A stretch of 64,000 bases of DNA, taken from positions 173,730 through 237,729 of the forward strand of contig CANMGT010000004.1 in NCBI GenBank assembly GCA_947497495.1, written 5' to 3'. Both the position numbers and the translations under genes were made by a program. The stretch comes from an uncultured Lentibacter sp. (lineage in GTDB: Bacteria; Pseudomonadota; Alphaproteobacteria; Rhodobacterales; Rhodobacteraceae). Each line of letters opens with the position of its first letter. Within the stretch, counting starts at the first letter, position 1. Of the stretch, positions 26,933 to 36,816 are shown piece by piece. Below the pieces are notes generated by a model, which searched no databases, was not told where the DNA came from, and saw only the letters and a list, made by a program, of their open reading frames with translations.

Positions 26933-29839
26933 TCAACCGAGCGCCTTGCTACACCGTGCGCAAGTGCCCGCGTGTTTATGCGTGCCCACGTCTGGCAAAA
27001 TCTTCCAGCAACGCTCGCACTTCTCGCCATCGGCCATTTCAAACTCGACACCGATGTCTTCGATCTCCGGCATGCGGAAGGCCTCGTCGGAAATTGGGTT
27101 GTCTGTGAGTTGCAAACCGGAGGTGATGCAGATGTCCTTGAACGGCACGCTCTTCAGCGCCTCCAGCATCTCGGCGTTGCGCACGTAAACGATCGGCGCC
27201 GCCTCAAGGCTGGCCCCGATAACCTTGTCAGCGCGCTGTACTTCAAGGGCCGCGTTTACCACACGGCGCGCGCGGCGCACGTGCGCCCACTTGGCGGCCA
27301 GAGGCTCGTCCAGCCAGTTGGCAGGCGTGTCGGGAATGTCTTGCAAGTGCACAGAGTTGTCCTCGCCCGGATAGCGCGAGAGCCAGACATCTTCCATCGT
27401 GAACACCAGAACAGGCGCGAGCCATGTTGTCAGACGCTCAAACAGCAGGTCCATAACCGTGCGGGCCGCCTTGGCGCGAAGCGTGTCGCCGTCGCAATAC
27501 AAAGCATCCTTGCGAATGTCGAAATAGAACGCCGACAGCTCAACCGTGCAGAAGTTGAAAACCGCCGAAAACACGCCCTGAAAGTCAAACGCGCGATAGC
27601 CCGTGCGCACTTGGTGATCAAGCTCCGCCAAGCGGTGCAGCACATAGCGCTCAAGCTCGGGCATCTCGGCTACATCAACGCGCTCTTCCTCTTTGAAGTG
27701 CGACAGCGCGCCAAGCATATAGCGCATCGTGTTGCGCAAACGGCGATAGCTATCGGCCACCCCTTTCAGGATCTCCGGGCCAATGCGCTGGTCAGCGGTG
27801 TAATCCGTCTGCGCCACCCAAAGCCGCAGGATATCAGCACCATATTGCTTAATAACCGTCTCTGGCACGATGGTGTTGCCGAGCGACTTCGACATCTTCA
27901 TGCCCTTCTCGTCCAGCGTAAACCCGTGCGTCACCACGTTCTTGTAAGGCGCGCGCCCCAAGGTTCCGCAGGCCTGCAACAATGATGAGTGGAACCAGCC
28001 GCGGTGTTGGTCGGTGCCTTCCATGTAAACGTCGGCAATGCCGTCAGGCGCGCCGTCAGCACGGTCACGCAAAACGAAAGCGTGGGTTGAGCCGGAGTCA
28101 AACCACACGTCGAGAACGTCAAACACCTGCTCCCACTCGTCAGCGTCATAATCGCCGCCCAAGAAGCGCTCTTTCGCGCCGTCCATATACCAGCAGTCAG
28201 CGCCCTCGGCCTCAAAGGCTTCGGCCACGCGGGCGTTCACCGCATCATCGCGCAGCAAAAAGCCCTCGTCAGTCGGCAACAGGCCCTTCTTCGTGAAGCA
28301 CGTCAGCGGAACACCCCAAGCGCGTTGGCGCGAGAGCACCCAGTCAGGCCGTGCTTCGATCATGGAGTAAAGGCGGTTGCGCCCCGTCTGCGGCGTCCAT
28401 TTCACCAGCTTGTCAATCGAGTTCAGCGCGCGCTCGCGAATGCTCTTGCCCATCGCGTCCTGTCCGTCGCCAACGGCCTTGTCCACGCTCGCAAACCACT
28501 GCGGCGTGTTGCGGTAGATGATCGGAGCTTTTGAGCGCCAAGAATGCGGATAGCTGTGTTTGATCTTGCCACGCGCCAGCAATCCGCCGACTTCGGCCAA
28601 CTTGTCGATCACGGCTTTGTTCGCGTCGCCCTCGCCGCCTTTGCGGTTGAGGATGTACTTGCCGCCAAAGAACGGCAGATCAGCGCGGAAACCGCCATCG
28701 TCCATGACGTTATAGGTGATGACTTGCTCCAGCATCCCCAAGTCGCGGTAGAGCTCGAATTCTTCCATCCCGTGAGATGGCGCGCAGTGCACAAAGCCCG
28801 TGCCTTCGGTGTCTGTCACAAATTCGGCTGCGCGGAAATCGCGAATGTCGTCCCACTCGCCATTGCTGCCCTCAACGCCGTTCAGCGGGTGCTTCAGGCT
28901 CAGGCCCGCAAGCTCGTCGGCAGCCACATCGCGCACACGTGTCCACATACCATCTTCAAAACGCGCACGTGCAAAGACATCAGCGGCCAAGTTGTCCGCC
29001 AACAGGAACTTCTCGCCAACGCTCGCCCAACACTCGTCAGGCGTGCCTGTGACTTCGTAAAGCCCGTAGGAGATGCTCTCGCCGTAAACCACGGCCTTGT
29101 TTGACGGCAGCGTCCAGGGTGTCGTCGTCCAGATGACGACCTTCGCACCGTCCAGCTCAGTGCCGCCAGCAACCTCAAACTTCACCCAAACCGTGAAGCT
29201 CTCTTTGTCGTGGTATTCCACTTCGGCCTCGGCCAAAGCTGTCTGTTCCACGGGGCTCCACATCACAGGCTTTGAGCCTTGGTAAAGCGTGCCGTTCATC
29301 AGGAACTTCATGAACTCTTCCGCGATCACCCGCTCGGCGTGAAAATCCATCGTGAGGTATGGGTCAGGCCAGTTGCCTGTGATGCCAAGGCGCTTGAACT
29401 CCTCGCGCTGGATGTCCACCCAGCCCTCGGCAAACTTGCGGCATTCCTGACGGAAATCAACGATGTTCACGTCGTCCTTGTTCTTGCCCTTCTTGCGGTA
29501 TTGCTCTTCGATCTTCCACTCGATGGGCAGCCCGTGACAGTCCCAGCCCGGCACATAGCGCGCGTCGTGGCCCATCATCTGATGAGAGCGCACGATCATG
29601 TCCTTGATCGTTTTGTTCAGCGCATGGCCGATGTGCAGATGCCCGTTCGCATAGGGCGGGCCGTCATGCAGGATAAACGGCTCGCGGCCTTCGCCCTTGG
29701 CGCGCAGCTGGTCGTAGATGCCCAGCTTCTCCCAGCGTTCAAGCCAAGCAGGCTCGCGTGTGGGCAGGCCCGCGCGCATCGGGAAATCGGTTTCAGGCAG
29801 GTTCAGCGTGGTCTTGTATTCAGGCGTATCGGCGCACAT
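26933..29839 (-). CDS. ileS: isoleucyl-tRNA synthetase
   Basis: Class Ia synthetase charging tRNA-Ile, with CP1 editing domain. The HIGH motif is at 69-72 (GHLHIGHALNK), the adenylate-site WDCHGLPIEWK follows, and KMSKS is in KGMKMSKSLGNTIVPE. The C-terminal zinc knuckle CERCW...CARC is present. Length 968 is normal for the bacterial type-1 enzyme. I see no T-box or attenuator upstream; the 278-bp gap to the divergent lipoprotein gene should hold its promoter. Confidence 0.98.
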   Translation of the reverse strand: MCADTPEYKTTLNLPETDFPMRAGLPTREPAWLERWEKLGIYDQLRAKGEGREPFILHDGPPYANGHLHIGHALNKTIKDMIVRSHQMMGHDARYVPGWDCHGLPIEWKIEEQYRKKGKNKDDVNIVDFRQECRKFAEGWVDIQREEFKRLGITGNWPDPYLTMDFHAERVIAEEFMKFLMNGTLYQGSKPVMWSPVEQTALAEAEVEYHDKESFTVWVKFEVAGGTELDGAKVVIWTTTPWTLPSNKAVVYGESISYGLYEVTGTPDECWASVGEKFLLADNLAADVFARARFEDGMWTRVRDVAADELAGLSLKHPLNGVEGSNGEWDDIRDFRAAEFVTDTEGTGFVHCAPSHGMEEFELYRDLGMLEQVITYNVMDDGGFRADLPFFGGKYILNRKGGEGDANKAVIDKLAEVGGLLARGKIKHSYPHSWRSKAPIIYRNTPQWFASVDKAVGDGQDAMGKSIRERALNSIDKLVKWTPQTGRNRLYSMIEARPDWVLSRQRAWGVPLTCFTKKGLLPTDEGFLLRDDAVNARVAEAFEAEGADCWYMDGAKERFLGGDYDADEWEQVFDVLDVWFDSGSTHAFVLRDRADGAPDGIADVYMEGTDQHRGWFHSSLLQACGTLGRAPYKNVVTHGFTLDEKGMKMSKSLGNTIVPETVIKQYGADILRLWVAQTDYTADQRIGPEILKGVADSYRRLRNTMRYMLGALSHFKEEERVDVAEMPELERYVLHRLAELDHQVRTGYRAFDFQGVFSAVFNFCTVELSAFYFDIRKDALYCDGDTLRAKAARTVMDLLFERLTTWLAPVLVFTMEDVWLSRYPGEDNSVHLQDIPDTPANWLDEPLAAKWAHVRRARRVVNAALEVQRADKVIGASLEAAPIVYVRNAEMLEALKSVPFKDICITSGLQLTDNPISDEAFRMPEIEDIGVEFEMADGEKCERCWKILPDVGTHKHAGTCARCSKALG

Positions 29840-30117
29840 TTTTGGCGTCCTTCGGATCAGGTTTTGTCAATTTGTGAAGCGGTTCGGCGTGGGCTCCCCA
29901 AGCGCCTTATCCCGGCGGCTCGTTGTGTCAGAGCGCCGGGCATATAATTCGGATAATGAGCAGGTCGAGCCATGTCATGACTCGCGTTATAGGCCGAGTT
30001 TGTAGCGCGGTCCAGAGCGCTCACGCCCTGTCAAATAGCCGCGCAGCGCAGATGATGCAGCAGCTTGCATGGCCCGCGCGCATTTGCTAGCGACAGCGCA
30101 AGAAAAGGAGTCTTGTT

Positions 30118-30642
30118 ATGAAACTCAAATCCGGAATTTTGCTGCCCCTTGCCGCCCTTCTGGCGATCACGGCCTGCACTGAACAGGGCCAGAATGCGCG
30201 CCAGCAAAGCGCAAATGGCACGGCTGTCTCCGCCGCCGTATCACTGACGGCCCAAGGCAAAAAGCTAACGCAAATCGGCGCCTACCCCTCCAAAACCGAT
30301 CTGCGCCTCGGCACGCCCAACTTTGTGCAAGACAAAAAAGGAACCTGCCTTTACGAAAGCGCCGCTTTCACCGCCCAAAGCAGGTTCGGCAAGGCGATAA
30401 ACCTGCCCAGCTTCGGCAGAGCCTCACCAGATCTGACTGTGACATGCGAAATTGAAGGCAAGAGCTATTCCCAGACTGTTTCAGCCGTAAATCTGACACA
30501 GCTGGCCTACCAGTCACAGGCCGCGGGCCATGTGCTTTTCGGGTTCGGCATCGTCGGCGCAGCTGTCACAGCAGGCAAAGCCAGCGGGCGCGACAAGACA
30601 AAAGACATCTACGGATATCCGACGATCGTCACCTTCCAGTAG
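30118..30642 (+). CDS. predicted lipoprotein, function unknown
   Basis: A 174-residue exported protein whose signal peptide ends in the lipobox ITAC (Cys at 20), so it should be lipid-anchored in the envelope. The mature part is polar, contains two further Cys (GTCLYES and TVTCEIEG) that could pair, and has a hydrophobic glycine/alanine segment near the C-terminus (HVLFGFGIVGAAVTAGKASG). I do not recognise a family. AAGGAG lies at ideal spacing before the ATG. It is convergent with DUF2269 and divergent from ileS. Confidence 0.8.
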   Translation: MKLKSGILLPLAALLAITACTEQGQNARQQSANGTAVSAAVSLTAQGKKLTQIGAYPSKTDLRLGTPNFVQDKKGTCLYESAAFTAQSRFGKAINLPSFGRASPDLTVTCEIEGKSYSQTVSAVNLTQLAYQSQAAGHVLFGFGIVGAAVTAGKASGRDKTKDIYGYPTIVTFQ

Positions 30643-30658
30643 CCCGGTAGCGCGCGCC

Positions 30659-31138
30659 TCAAAACAACGCAATCGGCGGGCGCACCAGCATCAGCCAGAC
30701 AATGCCCATGACGGCAAAGAAGGCCGGAAAGCCGCAAGCAAACCAAACGCCAAACAAGCGGTTGTAGTCAGCTGGCAGGGCCTGCCCGCTGGCCGCCGCT
30801 TCTTTTGCGAGGTCACGCAGGCGGATTTGTATCCAGACAACAGGCAACCAGAAAAGCCCCGTGAACACATACAGCCCTAGCGACAGCACGATCCAGCCTT
30901 CGCTCAAAGGCCAGCCGGTTTCGCGCGCCAGAAGCACGCCTGTTATGGGCTGCACAATGGCGGCGGTTGCCGTAAACACCGTGTCGGCAACAACAACAAC
31001 GCTGGCCGTATGCGCCACCAACGCTGCCTGCCCCGTGCGGTGCGCCATCAGCATAAAAAACGCGATGCCAGCCCCCGTGCCCAGCAGCACGCAAGCGCCG
31101 ATAACATGCAGCCAACGCAGTATATCCACATACTCCAT
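30659..31138 (-). CDS. DUF2269 family integral membrane protein
   Basis: A 159-residue membrane protein with four hydrophobic segments. Family features are YVDILRWLHVIGACVLLGTGAGIAFFMLMAHRTG at the start and the PADYNRLFGVWFACGFPAFFAVMGIVWLML end. Conserved His residues in the first helices (LHVIG, AHRTG) could bind a cofactor such as haem, but this is speculation. It directly abuts the SDR-DoxX gene (stop and start share a base), so the two are likely a functional pair. Confidence 0.82.
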   Translation of the reverse strand: MEYVDILRWLHVIGACVLLGTGAGIAFFMLMAHRTGQAALVAHTASVVVVADTVFTATAAIVQPITGVLLARETGWPLSEGWIVLSLGLYVFTGLFWLPVVWIQIRLRDLAKEAAASGQALPADYNRLFGVWFACGFPAFFAVMGIVWLMLVRPPIALF

Positions 31139-32433
31139 CAGCGTGTTTCCAACATCGGCAGAGCCACCAGTGCCAACATGATAGAGGGCAGGACTTTGAC
31201 AAGCGGGCCGAGCGGATCAAGCCAGAGCGCGGGCGTTACCACGCTTGCGCTGAGCAGGTAGAACACGCTCACCGCGATCATCCCCCACAGCGCCCTCTTG
31301 GCATGTCGGCGCATGAGCACGAGCAGCCCCAAGCCAACATCAACCAGCGCAAACAAAGCAACACTGGCCAGCGCCACGGGCTGCTCCCAGCCGGCCTGTG
31401 TCAACACCTTCGCCGCCTCTGAAAGCTGCCAAAGCCCGACCAGACCAGAAACCGTCCAGAACAAGGCCAAAACGGCGATGACGACAGGCATCAACAGCGC
31501 CATCCGCGCCGCCAGCCTGTCTTCGGGCCGCGCTTCCAGACTTTGCAGGGTATCTGCCAAACGGCCCATCGGTGCGGCACCCGTTGTGTTCCAAGCCGTC
31601 GCGTCGCCTGTCACGCCGTCTTTCAGCGTGGCCACCGCAGTGCTGCGCAAAGGCGAGCGCCAGCCAAGAAGCCCAAGCCCGTCAGCCAGCTTGGCGACAG
31701 GCCAAAGCAGCACTTTCGGCAAGGGCAGCGTAAGCCGCGCAGGCTTGAAGCCAAGCCAGCTCCGCAACGCGCGCAAAACCTCCCGCAGGGTCTGTGGCGT
31801 CTCTTCAACGAGGTCATAAGCGCCCTCAGGCACCTCTCCCTCAACGCTCGCTACAACAGCCGCCGCAACGTCAGCCAACGCAACCGTTTGCACAGGTGTT
31901 TTGCCCAGCGCCAAAGGCTGCACCCAAGGCACCGCCGCCAGTTGGCGCAACAACAGCGTGCCGCCATAAGCCGCCGAAGCGACGACCAGCCCGGGCCGCA
32001 AAATGACATGCCGGCAGCCGCTCTCCACAATCGCCGCATCACCACGTGCCTTTGAGCGCATAAACTCGGTGTTCGCCTCAGGCACCGCCCCCGTTGCTGA
32101 AATCTGAACAAGCCCGGTGCCAGAGCGAAGGCAAGCCTGCGCCAAGGCTTTCACGGCAAAATGATGCACAGCTTCCAAGTCGTCATCAGGCCCGTCTTGC
32201 AAAGCCCCCGCCGCATTGACAACCGCGTCAACACCCTCAAGCAGTGGCTGCCAGTCTTGCGGTTCAAGATAGTCCCGCATGTCGCCGATCACCCACTCAA
32301 AAGACGCGCCAAGCCGATGCGCAACGCTTGCATTGCGCCCGAAACCGAGCACCTCATGCCCCGCAGTTTGAAGCCGATGCACGACACCCGATCCTATCAG
32401 CCCGTAGGCGCCGAGACACAAAACTCTAGACAT
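31138..32433 (-). CDS. SDR/NAD(P)-binding domain fused to a DoxX-like membrane domain
   Basis: A 431-residue two-part protein. Residues 1 to about 290 form an atypical SDR/epimerase-like Rossmann domain starting MSRVLCLGAYGLIGSGVVHRL (GxxGxxG), with VVNAAGAL and the substrate-site ISATGAVPEANTEFMRSKARGD. Residues from about 310 on are four membrane segments of the DoxX-like type (MPVVIAVLALFWTVSGLVGLW, ALVDVGLGLLVLM). The start at 32433 replaces a 57-codon overlong ORF-track start. It is followed directly by DUF2269 and is divergent from a truncated haemoglobin. A membrane-tethered NAD(P)-dependent oxidoreductase is likely; the substrate is unknown. Confidence 0.82.
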   Translation of the reverse strand: MSRVLCLGAYGLIGSGVVHRLQTAGHEVLGFGRNASVAHRLGASFEWVIGDMRDYLEPQDWQPLLEGVDAVVNAAGALQDGPDDDLEAVHHFAVKALAQACLRSGTGLVQISATGAVPEANTEFMRSKARGDAAIVESGCRHVILRPGLVVASAAYGGTLLLRQLAAVPWVQPLALGKTPVQTVALADVAAAVVASVEGEVPEGAYDLVEETPQTLREVLRALRSWLGFKPARLTLPLPKVLLWPVAKLADGLGLLGWRSPLRSTAVATLKDGVTGDATAWNTTGAAPMGRLADTLQSLEARPEDRLAARMALLMPVVIAVLALFWTVSGLVGLWQLSEAAKVLTQAGWEQPVALASVALFALVDVGLGLLVLMRRHAKRALWGMIAVSVFYLLSASVVTPALWLDPLGPLVKVLPSIMLALVALPMLETR

Positions 32434-32517
32434 GCGACAGTTGCCCTTATTGCCATTTACCCCAGCATACTCAAAATGGCGGCATGCCCAACCACATTGC
32501 GCATTGAAAGGCTCAAT

Positions 32518-32922
32518 ATGTCGTCTCTTCCGCCCCGTTTTGACATAACCTCCGAGCAGATCGACGCTGTGATGAGCGCGTTTTACACCCGCATTCGCGC
32601 GCACGCGGTGCTCGGGCCGATCTTCGCCTCACGCATCAGCGACTGGCCAAAGCACGAAGCCAAAATCGGCGGGTTCTGGAAGAAAGCGATCCTGCATGAG
32701 CAAGGCTATGAGGGCAATCCGATGATGGTTCACCTCGGAATTCCCGAAATGCGCGCCGAGCACTTTGACCATTGGCTGGCGCTGTTTGACGAGGTCTTGA
32801 CGCAAAAACTGCCCGCGCCTTCCGCCGCCAGCTTTTCTGCCCTCGCCCACCGGATCGGGCGCGGATTGCGCCTCGGCATAGCCGATCGCGACCGCCCCAA
32901 AGGCTCAGTCCCGATCTTCTGA
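32518..32922 (+). CDS. group III truncated haemoglobin
   Basis: A 134-residue 2-on-2 haemoglobin. H72 in MMVHLGIP is the expected proximal haem ligand. H46 in WPKHEAKIGGFW and W86 in FDHWLALF fall at the E7 and G8 positions as I recall them in Campylobacter Ctb, the group III reference. The aromatic pair FY at 22-23 is near the B10 position. Group III globins bind oxygen very tightly and may handle NO or peroxide. The start at 32518, with AAAGG upstream, is well inside the ORF-track frame. It overlaps the convergent DUF2339 gene by 18 bp. Confidence 0.9.
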   Translation: MSSLPPRFDITSEQIDAVMSAFYTRIRAHAVLGPIFASRISDWPKHEAKIGGFWKKAILHEQGYEGNPMMVHLGIPEMRAEHFDHWLALFDEVLTQKLPAPSAASFSALAHRIGRGLRLGIADRDRPKGSVPIF

Positions 32923-35751
32923 AAGCTCAGGCTCTGCAGCCGCGCCCTTTTCCCATTGCGCCGTCATCAGGCGGTTGACCCAGGTCAGCCCCAAAAGCGC
33001 AAGGCCCAGCCCCATAAACGAGAACACGCGCGTCAGGCCCGAAAGCCCTGACATATCGACAAGGAACACCTTGGCGATCGTCACCGCAACCAGCCCCATC
33101 GCGATTTTGCGCAGCGTGACAGAGCGGCGCGAGAAGGCCAGCATCAGCAAAAGCCCCGCGCCGACAAGCATAGCCACCGTGTAGGCGTAAAGCTCGCCGT
33201 CCGTGACTCCATAAACCGACAGATCGCGCCCGCGAAACAGACGACGGATTTCAAACGCTACATATGTCACGCCATAAAAGCTCGCAAAAATCACCAGCAC
33301 TTTGCGCCGCATCCCGTCCGGTTTGGTAAACTTCCAAGCCGCCAAGGCAAACAGCGCGGCGACAGGCAGATACGCCAGCGCAAGGCTGTCAAACAGGATC
33401 GGGCCCGCGACTTTTTCACTGCTCATAAAGCCGCCCATCAACGGGTTAAACACAGTCGCCTGCGCCACCAGCGACAAGCCCGCCAGCAAGCCAAACAGCG
33501 CCATCAGCACATAGCGCACGCCGCGGTGCACTGCCAGTTCGGTGCCGCGCAAACGGTAAAGCTGCGCCAGCAAGGCCGCGCCCCAAAGCGTGGCCAACAA
33601 GCCCATGCCCCAATGGCTGAACATATTGTCTTCCAGCACCCGCGCGAACACGACCATGACGCCAGCAAGCGCCACAAGCATGCCCGTCGATTCAATCGCA
33701 AGCCGTGTAGACAGCCGCTCTTGGCCGTCAAGCAAAAGCCACGCCGCCGCAAGGAACCCCAAAACGCCGCCATAGGCCACAGCCGCCTCAAGCGCGCTGG
33801 ATTGCTCAACCGCCCAGTAAAGGCCCGGATCGGCGATCAGACGGTAGGTGATGACAGCCAGACCGAGCTGAACAAACCAGCCAAGCGCTGGCAGGTTGAT
33901 CCGCTTGTCCAGCACCACAATGCCAAGCACCATCGCGGCCAAGGCCAGCGACAGCGCGGTTTTTGACAGCACCAGAAACAACGCCATCGCGATCAGCGTC
34001 AAAGCAGCCAGAGCCATAAGCCCCGCGCGCGCCTTCACGGCCTCTCCGCCCGCCGCAACGGTGCGCTCGGCCAAAACCGTCATAAACGCCGCCAAGGCTA
34101 TCGCCGTAAGCGCCCAAGGGTAGGCACCAATGACCTGGCTCGCAGGCCACAAGAACTCAAGGATCAGAAAGCTTGCAGGCGCCAGCACTGCCGCCGAAAC
34201 CGCCCAAATCATTGGCTCGCCAGCACGCGCCGCGCCCAAGGCCGCCCCGCGCATCCGCCAGAACGCCAACAGCGACAGGAACGCGCCAAAGCCAACCAGC
34301 GTATAAAGGATGTAACCAACCTGCGGCGGATCAACCTCGGCACTGGTGCGCAGCCCTGTGGTCACTTCAGAAACAAGGTAGCTTCCGCCCTGCCCGAGCG
34401 CCAGCAACGCCAACAGAAAGCCAAGCGCGGGCGGCAACGGGTGGTCAAACAACGCAGGCGCACGCGCCATCCAGAGCGCCGCCCCAGAGGCGAGCACAAT
34501 AAGCGCGCCAAGGCCAAGCCACTCTTCGGCGACGTTGCCCGCCCCCATCAGCACAGCAAAGCTTGCGTAGGTTGCAAACAACAGCGCCCCTGCCGAAAGC
34601 CGTGTCGGAAATTCGGGGAATGTGGCCTCGCCTTTCGTGGCCATCAGAACGTCGCTCAAAGCCGCGCCTGCGTGGCTTGGCACAAGGCTGCGCTGCGGGA
34701 TGATAACCGCCGCCAGAGCCACCACAAAAGTAGAGCCAAGGAAATGCAACGCCCCTGTGTCGCCCACGAACAAGAGCCAGATCGCCGCAAAGCCAAGAAC
34801 CAGCCCCAGTACCGAAACCCAAGCCCAGCGCTTGATGGTGTCAATGCCCAGCGCCATGATCGCGATGAGCCCGAAGTAGTAATACAGAATGTCCGGCGCG
34901 CCTGCGCCTGTGCTCAAGGTGAAGGGCGCGGCCATCGCACCGATGACGCCGATCGCGGCCATGAACGGGCCATAAAACCAGCCCAGTATCATGGCAAAAA
35001 CAGACACAGCCACAAGCCCCGCAAGGGCAGTGTTGCTGCCAATCAGACCATAAAGCAGCTTGGCAGATAGCACGCCCGCAAACAGCGTGATAATGCCCGC
35101 GCCCGAAAGCGTTGAGGGCAAATACTGTGCCGCCCCTTCGCTTTCGTCGCCAAAGCGGCGGCGCATAACTTCGCCCGCAGCAACAAGCACAGCGCCGAAG
35201 CCAAGCGCCGCCATGACACGCCAGAACGGCGTCAGAACGCCATGCTCGACGCCGTATTGCACCATGAAAATACCCGCAAACGCGAGCGAGGCGGCCGCAA
35301 CCGCCAGCACCCAGTTTTCCTTCAGCCACGCGCTCAAGGCGGAAAATTTGCTGTCGTCAAACACAAAGGCTTTGGGCGGGCCGCTTTTGCGTTGCGACTC
35401 CAGCGCGCGGGCCTCGCGCACTGTCAAACCTTCGGTGCGCATCGCTGCAGCGGCGGGGTGCGCGTCAGGCCTTGGAGGGTCTTCCGAGGTAAGCGCCGCA
35501 GCTTTCTGAGGCGCTTCGGCCTTGGGCGTTTTCTGGGCAGGTGTCGCCCTATCCTCGCTTGCAGGCGCGTCGCTCGCAACCTCGCTCGCAGCATCACTGA
35601 CAGCCGCGCTCAAACGGCGGCTCAGCCCGTAGACTTCCTTCTCAAGCCGCCCGACTTGCGCCCGCAACCCCGACAGCGAAATCAACGCATATGGAATGCC
35701 GATAAAAATGAGCAGCCCGAAAATAACTGCCAGAACGATAAGACCATCCAT
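32905..35751 (-). CDS. DUF2339 large polytopic membrane protein
   Basis: A 948-residue membrane protein of the DUF2339 family. An N-terminal anchor helix and coiled-coil (LRAQVGRLEKEVYGLSRRL) leads into an Ala/Pro/Glu linker, and then more than twenty hydrophobic segments fill the rest. Repeated small-residue helices and charged loops with KxFLVDMSGLSGLTRVFSFMGLG near the end are family features. Function is unknown; polysaccharide or lipid handling has been suggested for such giant membrane proteins, but nothing here proves it. It is separated by 63 bp from ycjF upstream. Confidence 0.85.
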   Translation of the reverse strand: MDGLIVLAVIFGLLIFIGIPYALISLSGLRAQVGRLEKEVYGLSRRLSAAVSDAASEVASDAPASEDRATPAQKTPKAEAPQKAAALTSEDPPRPDAHPAAAAMRTEGLTVREARALESQRKSGPPKAFVFDDSKFSALSAWLKENWVLAVAAASLAFAGIFMVQYGVEHGVLTPFWRVMAALGFGAVLVAAGEVMRRRFGDESEGAAQYLPSTLSGAGIITLFAGVLSAKLLYGLIGSNTALAGLVAVSVFAMILGWFYGPFMAAIGVIGAMAAPFTLSTGAGAPDILYYYFGLIAIMALGIDTIKRWAWVSVLGLVLGFAAIWLLFVGDTGALHFLGSTFVVALAAVIIPQRSLVPSHAGAALSDVLMATKGEATFPEFPTRLSAGALLFATYASFAVLMGAGNVAEEWLGLGALIVLASGAALWMARAPALFDHPLPPALGFLLALLALGQGGSYLVSEVTTGLRTSAEVDPPQVGYILYTLVGFGAFLSLLAFWRMRGAALGAARAGEPMIWAVSAAVLAPASFLILEFLWPASQVIGAYPWALTAIALAAFMTVLAERTVAAGGEAVKARAGLMALAALTLIAMALFLVLSKTALSLALAAMVLGIVVLDKRINLPALGWFVQLGLAVITYRLIADPGLYWAVEQSSALEAAVAYGGVLGFLAAAWLLLDGQERLSTRLAIESTGMLVALAGVMVVFARVLEDNMFSHWGMGLLATLWGAALLAQLYRLRGTELAVHRGVRYVLMALFGLLAGLSLVAQATVFNPLMGGFMSSEKVAGPILFDSLALAYLPVAALFALAAWKFTKPDGMRRKVLVIFASFYGVTYVAFEIRRLFRGRDLSVYGVTDGELYAYTVAMLVGAGLLLMLAFSRRSVTLRKIAMGLVAVTIAKVFLVDMSGLSGLTRVFSFMGLGLALLGLTWVNRLMTAQWEKGAAAEPELSEDRD

Positions 35752-35814
35752 GAGAATACCTAGCCAATAAAATCAGCCTCAGGCTAGGGCGCTTCGGCCC
35801 CTAGCGCAAGCGCG

Positions 35815-36816
35815 CTAGCCGCCGGATTTGCCGCCGCTGAACAGCCCTTTGAGGGCGCGTCCGACAAGCGCCGACACCGACGGGCGCGGCATGGCCTCAA
35901 ACGCCAGCGGGCGGCAAACGTCGATCGCGGCAACGCCCACACGTGCGGTCAGCGCGCCATTGATAACCCCCTCGCCGAAGCGGCGCGACAGCTTGGCCAA
36001 AACCCCGCCGCCCGCAAGGCTGCCGAGCATGTCGTCGCCCACCGCCACAGCGCCTGTCGCCACAAGATGCGTCATCACGGCCTTGACCAAACGCCAGTTG
36101 CCCAACATGCCCGAGCGGCCTCCGTAAACTTCGGCAATCCGGCGGATCATCCGGATGTTGGAGGTCAGCGCGACGGCCACATCAGCCAGCGCCAGCGGCA
36201 CGATAGCTGTCACCGTCGCGACTTGACGCGCGGCGGCCTCAACCTCTTTGATGGCCAGTGCATCAAGCGGGCCAAGCAACTCGCGCTCGCCCAACGCCAG
36301 CAGTGCGTCCGCATCAAGCTGATCTCCCGCGCGCTCTTCATAGCGCGCCATCGCCCACGACAGCTCATCGCGGTTTTTGTAAAGCTTAGTAAGCTGCGCC
36401 ATGGCCGCCTGCGCCTCAGGCAAAGCGCCCGAGGTCAAGGCCTGCTCGGCAGCCAGCTTCACTGTGTCGAGCCGCTTAAGGCGCGCAAAGGCCGCCAACT
36501 CGCGCAGCGTGACCACGAGCAAAACCAGCAAAATCGCTGCGATGAGGCCCGTCACGGTATAGCCCAGTATCGGCGAGCGCGCGATCAGACCCATGGCAAA
36601 GTCCCACGCCGCGACAGAGACAACAGCCACCAGCAAAGCGCCTGTCAGCGACCAGAACCAGCGCGTCAGACGCGACGGCTTGCGCGCCGCCAAAGTGATC
36701 GCGGCTTGCATCGCCTGACCCTGCGGCGCGGCAATCTCAGGAACCGGCGGCGCGTCTGCAGGGCTTTGCTGCACGGTCTCGCTCTCAAGGTCTATCAATA
36801 CGGGCGTTTTGCTCAT
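35815..36816 (-). CDS. ycjF: YcjF/TIGR01620 family membrane protein (DUF697)
   Basis: A 333-residue inner-membrane protein. A cytosolic polar N-terminus is followed by two membrane helices (WFWSLTGALLVAVVSVAAWDFAMGL and ILGYTVTGLIAAILLVLLVVTL). A soluble C-terminal DUF697 domain has the family segment VATVTAIVPLALADVAVALTSNIRMIRRIAEVYGGRSG. Its start overlaps the GNAT stop (ATGA). YcjF and YcjX are paired in many proteobacteria and are stress-induced in E. coli (phage-shock neighbourhood), which supports partnership here. Confidence 0.88.
   Translation of the reverse strand: MSKTPVLIDLESETVQQSPADAPPVPEIAAPQGQAMQAAITLAARKPSRLTRWFWSLTGALLVAVVSVAAWDFAMGLIARSPILGYTVTGLIAAILLVLLVVTLRELAAFARLKRLDTVKLAAEQALTSGALPEAQAAMAQLTKLYKNRDELSWAMARYEERAGDQLDADALLALGERELLGPLDALAIKEVEAAARQVATVTAIVPLALADVAVALTSNIRMIRRIAEVYGGRSGMLGNWRLVKAVMTHLVATGAVAVGDDMLGSLAGGGVLAKLSRRFGEGVINGALTARVGVAAIDVCRPLAFEAMPRPSVSALVGRALKGLFSGGKSGG

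Noticed and set aside
26759-27985. 408-residue plus-strand ORF opposite ileS and eamA
   Set aside because: Antisense shadow of the strongly supported ileS C-terminus; composition typical of a reverse-frame ORF in GC-rich DNA.
29840-30117. T-box or leader-peptide attenuator before ileS
   Set aside because: No T-box sequence, Ile-codon run or terminator/antiterminator pair is visible, and T-boxes are not expected in this group.
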